Of a stretch of DNA of 10,430 bases, positions 9,590 to 10,430 are shown in pieces (within the stretch, counting starts at the first letter, position 1; every line of letters starts with the position of its first letter). The DNA comes from Conidiobolus incongruus B7586 (taxonomy: Eukaryota > Entomophthoromycota > Entomophthoromycetes > Entomophthorales > Conidiobolaceae): positions 1-10,430 of the forward strand of contig JNEM01009955.1 of NCBI GenBank assembly GCA_000697335.1, written 5' to 3'. Position numbers and translations under genes: made by a program. The notes under the pieces are model-generated. The model worked only from the letters and a program-made list of their open reading frames with translations, did not search any database and had not been told where the DNA came from.

Positions 9590-10430
9590 TTAAACATCTA
9601 AACAAAGCAATTGAGCTGCAAAAGCCCTAAACACTAAACTCAAATGTTGAATAACAGGATTGGAAAGTGCATTAGCATTGTCCTAATAACAAAAATTAAT
9701 ATGAATTAAATAATGAAATACAATAAATCTACCGTCATTTTATGCCAAACCTTAGGGAAAGGAACTGGAATGAGATGAAGTACGGGGACATCCTTCTCCA
9801 AGAATGGACGATGATCGTCATCCACGAAAGAATCAATTTGTTGATTGATGAATTGATGCTGTCTAAGGGAATTGGGATGGAAACCATTTTTAAAAATGAC
9901 ATTCTCCAATTCGTGAAGAATTTCAAAATAGTGATGTGTTGGCCTATTCAAACTATAGACAGGTGTACCAGGAGCACCCAATAAATCCAAGAGGACAAAC
10001 AGCTCAATGCTCTCGATTTTACTCTTAAGTGTGGGGATATTCTTATAATAGTCAATGGATGGATCCTCAGTCCATTGAGCTGCTAAATGTCTTTCCAAAT
10101 TATTAACCTTATTAATTGCTGATAACCAATATATGGAAATTACCTTGCACCATAAATCGAATCAGTATTAGTCCATTCCTGAAAAGCTTCCTCTCCATCA
10201 AAGAACACTAATTGAATAGTAGTTGAATTATTGCTAGTTTGGCTTTTTTCCAACAAAGAATTCAATGTCATAGCCATATCCAACAGTAAAGCACAAGGAA
10301 CTGCCGAATCAGTAGCTCCAACGAATGTATTCTCAGGTTTGGCAAAGAATTTAGAATCGAAATGAGCCGCAAAAATAATTTTCGTTTGAGCATATGGGTT
10401 TTTGGTGGCGATAACATTGGTAAATTCAAT
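9590..10430 (-). CDS. QPCT: Glutaminyl-peptide cyclotransferase, M28 type (C-terminal part, 3 exons)
   Basis: This zinc enzyme turns an N-terminal Gln (or Glu) of peptides into pyroglutamate. The gene runs off the right edge, so the start and any signal peptide are not visible. Minus-strand exons are 10430-10144 (partial), 10090-9733 and 9682-9590; introns are 53 and 50 bp in phases 2 and 0. The visible 245 aa align from about the middle of human QPCT to its end. Zinc ligands are all present: GATDSAVPC (Asp41 of the visible part, human D159), FFDGEEAF (Glu81, human E202) and PFPKVWH (His212, human H330). The catalytic Glu80 (human E201), Asp131 in LLDLLGAP (human D248), Trp86 and the Trp of VWH are also kept. 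The family's DDDHRPFL and VPVLHLIP blocks follow. The AHFDSK motif has Ala where human QPCT has the disulfide Cys (CHYDSK), while the partner Cys in AVPC remains. Intron 1 ends in AAAG, and its splicing restores the DSIYGARHLAAQW motif. Cellular location cannot be judged here. Confidence 0.93.

Overview
The window is eukaryotic nuclear DNA with four protein-coding genes split by very short introns (50-66 bp) and set in extremely A/T-rich spacers. The first 60 bases hold only 7 G or C, whereas a sampled coding line is about 40% GC. Nine introns can be placed exactly by restoring the protein families. All are GT-AG, donors are mostly GTAA-type, and several carry TTAAY or CTAAY branch-site-like words. 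The protein sequences, the tiny introns and a propionyl-CoA carboxylase gene suggest an AT-rich early-diverging fungus (for example a Conidiobolus-like or Glomeromycotina-like lineage). This taxonomic call is an inference and not secure.

Layout. Positions 1-2161 are a long AT-rich spacer with no convincing gene; a less AT-rich patch lies near 1015-1270. Positions 2162-3953 (+) encode the mitochondrial propionyl-CoA carboxylase beta chain (PCCB) in four exons, 544 aa. A 579-bp spacer separates it from the convergent glycyl-tRNA synthetase gene at 4533-6625 (-), three exons, 662 aa. An 885-bp spacer follows, holding the synthetase 5' region. Positions 7511-8552 (-) encode alpha-SNAP/Sec17 in four exons, 285 aa. 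After a 1037-bp spacer, positions 9590-10430 (-) hold the C-terminal part (245 aa, three visible exons) of an M28-type glutaminyl-peptide cyclotransferase, whose N-terminus lies beyond the right edge.

The four genes are housekeeping genes of unrelated pathways: propionyl-CoA metabolism, tRNA charging, SNARE recycling and N-terminal pyroglutamate formation. There is no operon, no sign of a gene cluster, and no virus, transposon, CRISPR array or RNA gene that I could support. I do not see a new biological system here.

The most interesting local signal is 5' of the glycyl-tRNA synthetase. The reading frame stays open upstream of the ATG and includes a TTG, which recalls the non-AUG mitochondrial start of yeast GRS1. 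An overlapping frame starts with ATG and encodes a mitochondrial-presequence-like peptide. Both bear on how one gene could supply cytosol and mitochondria.
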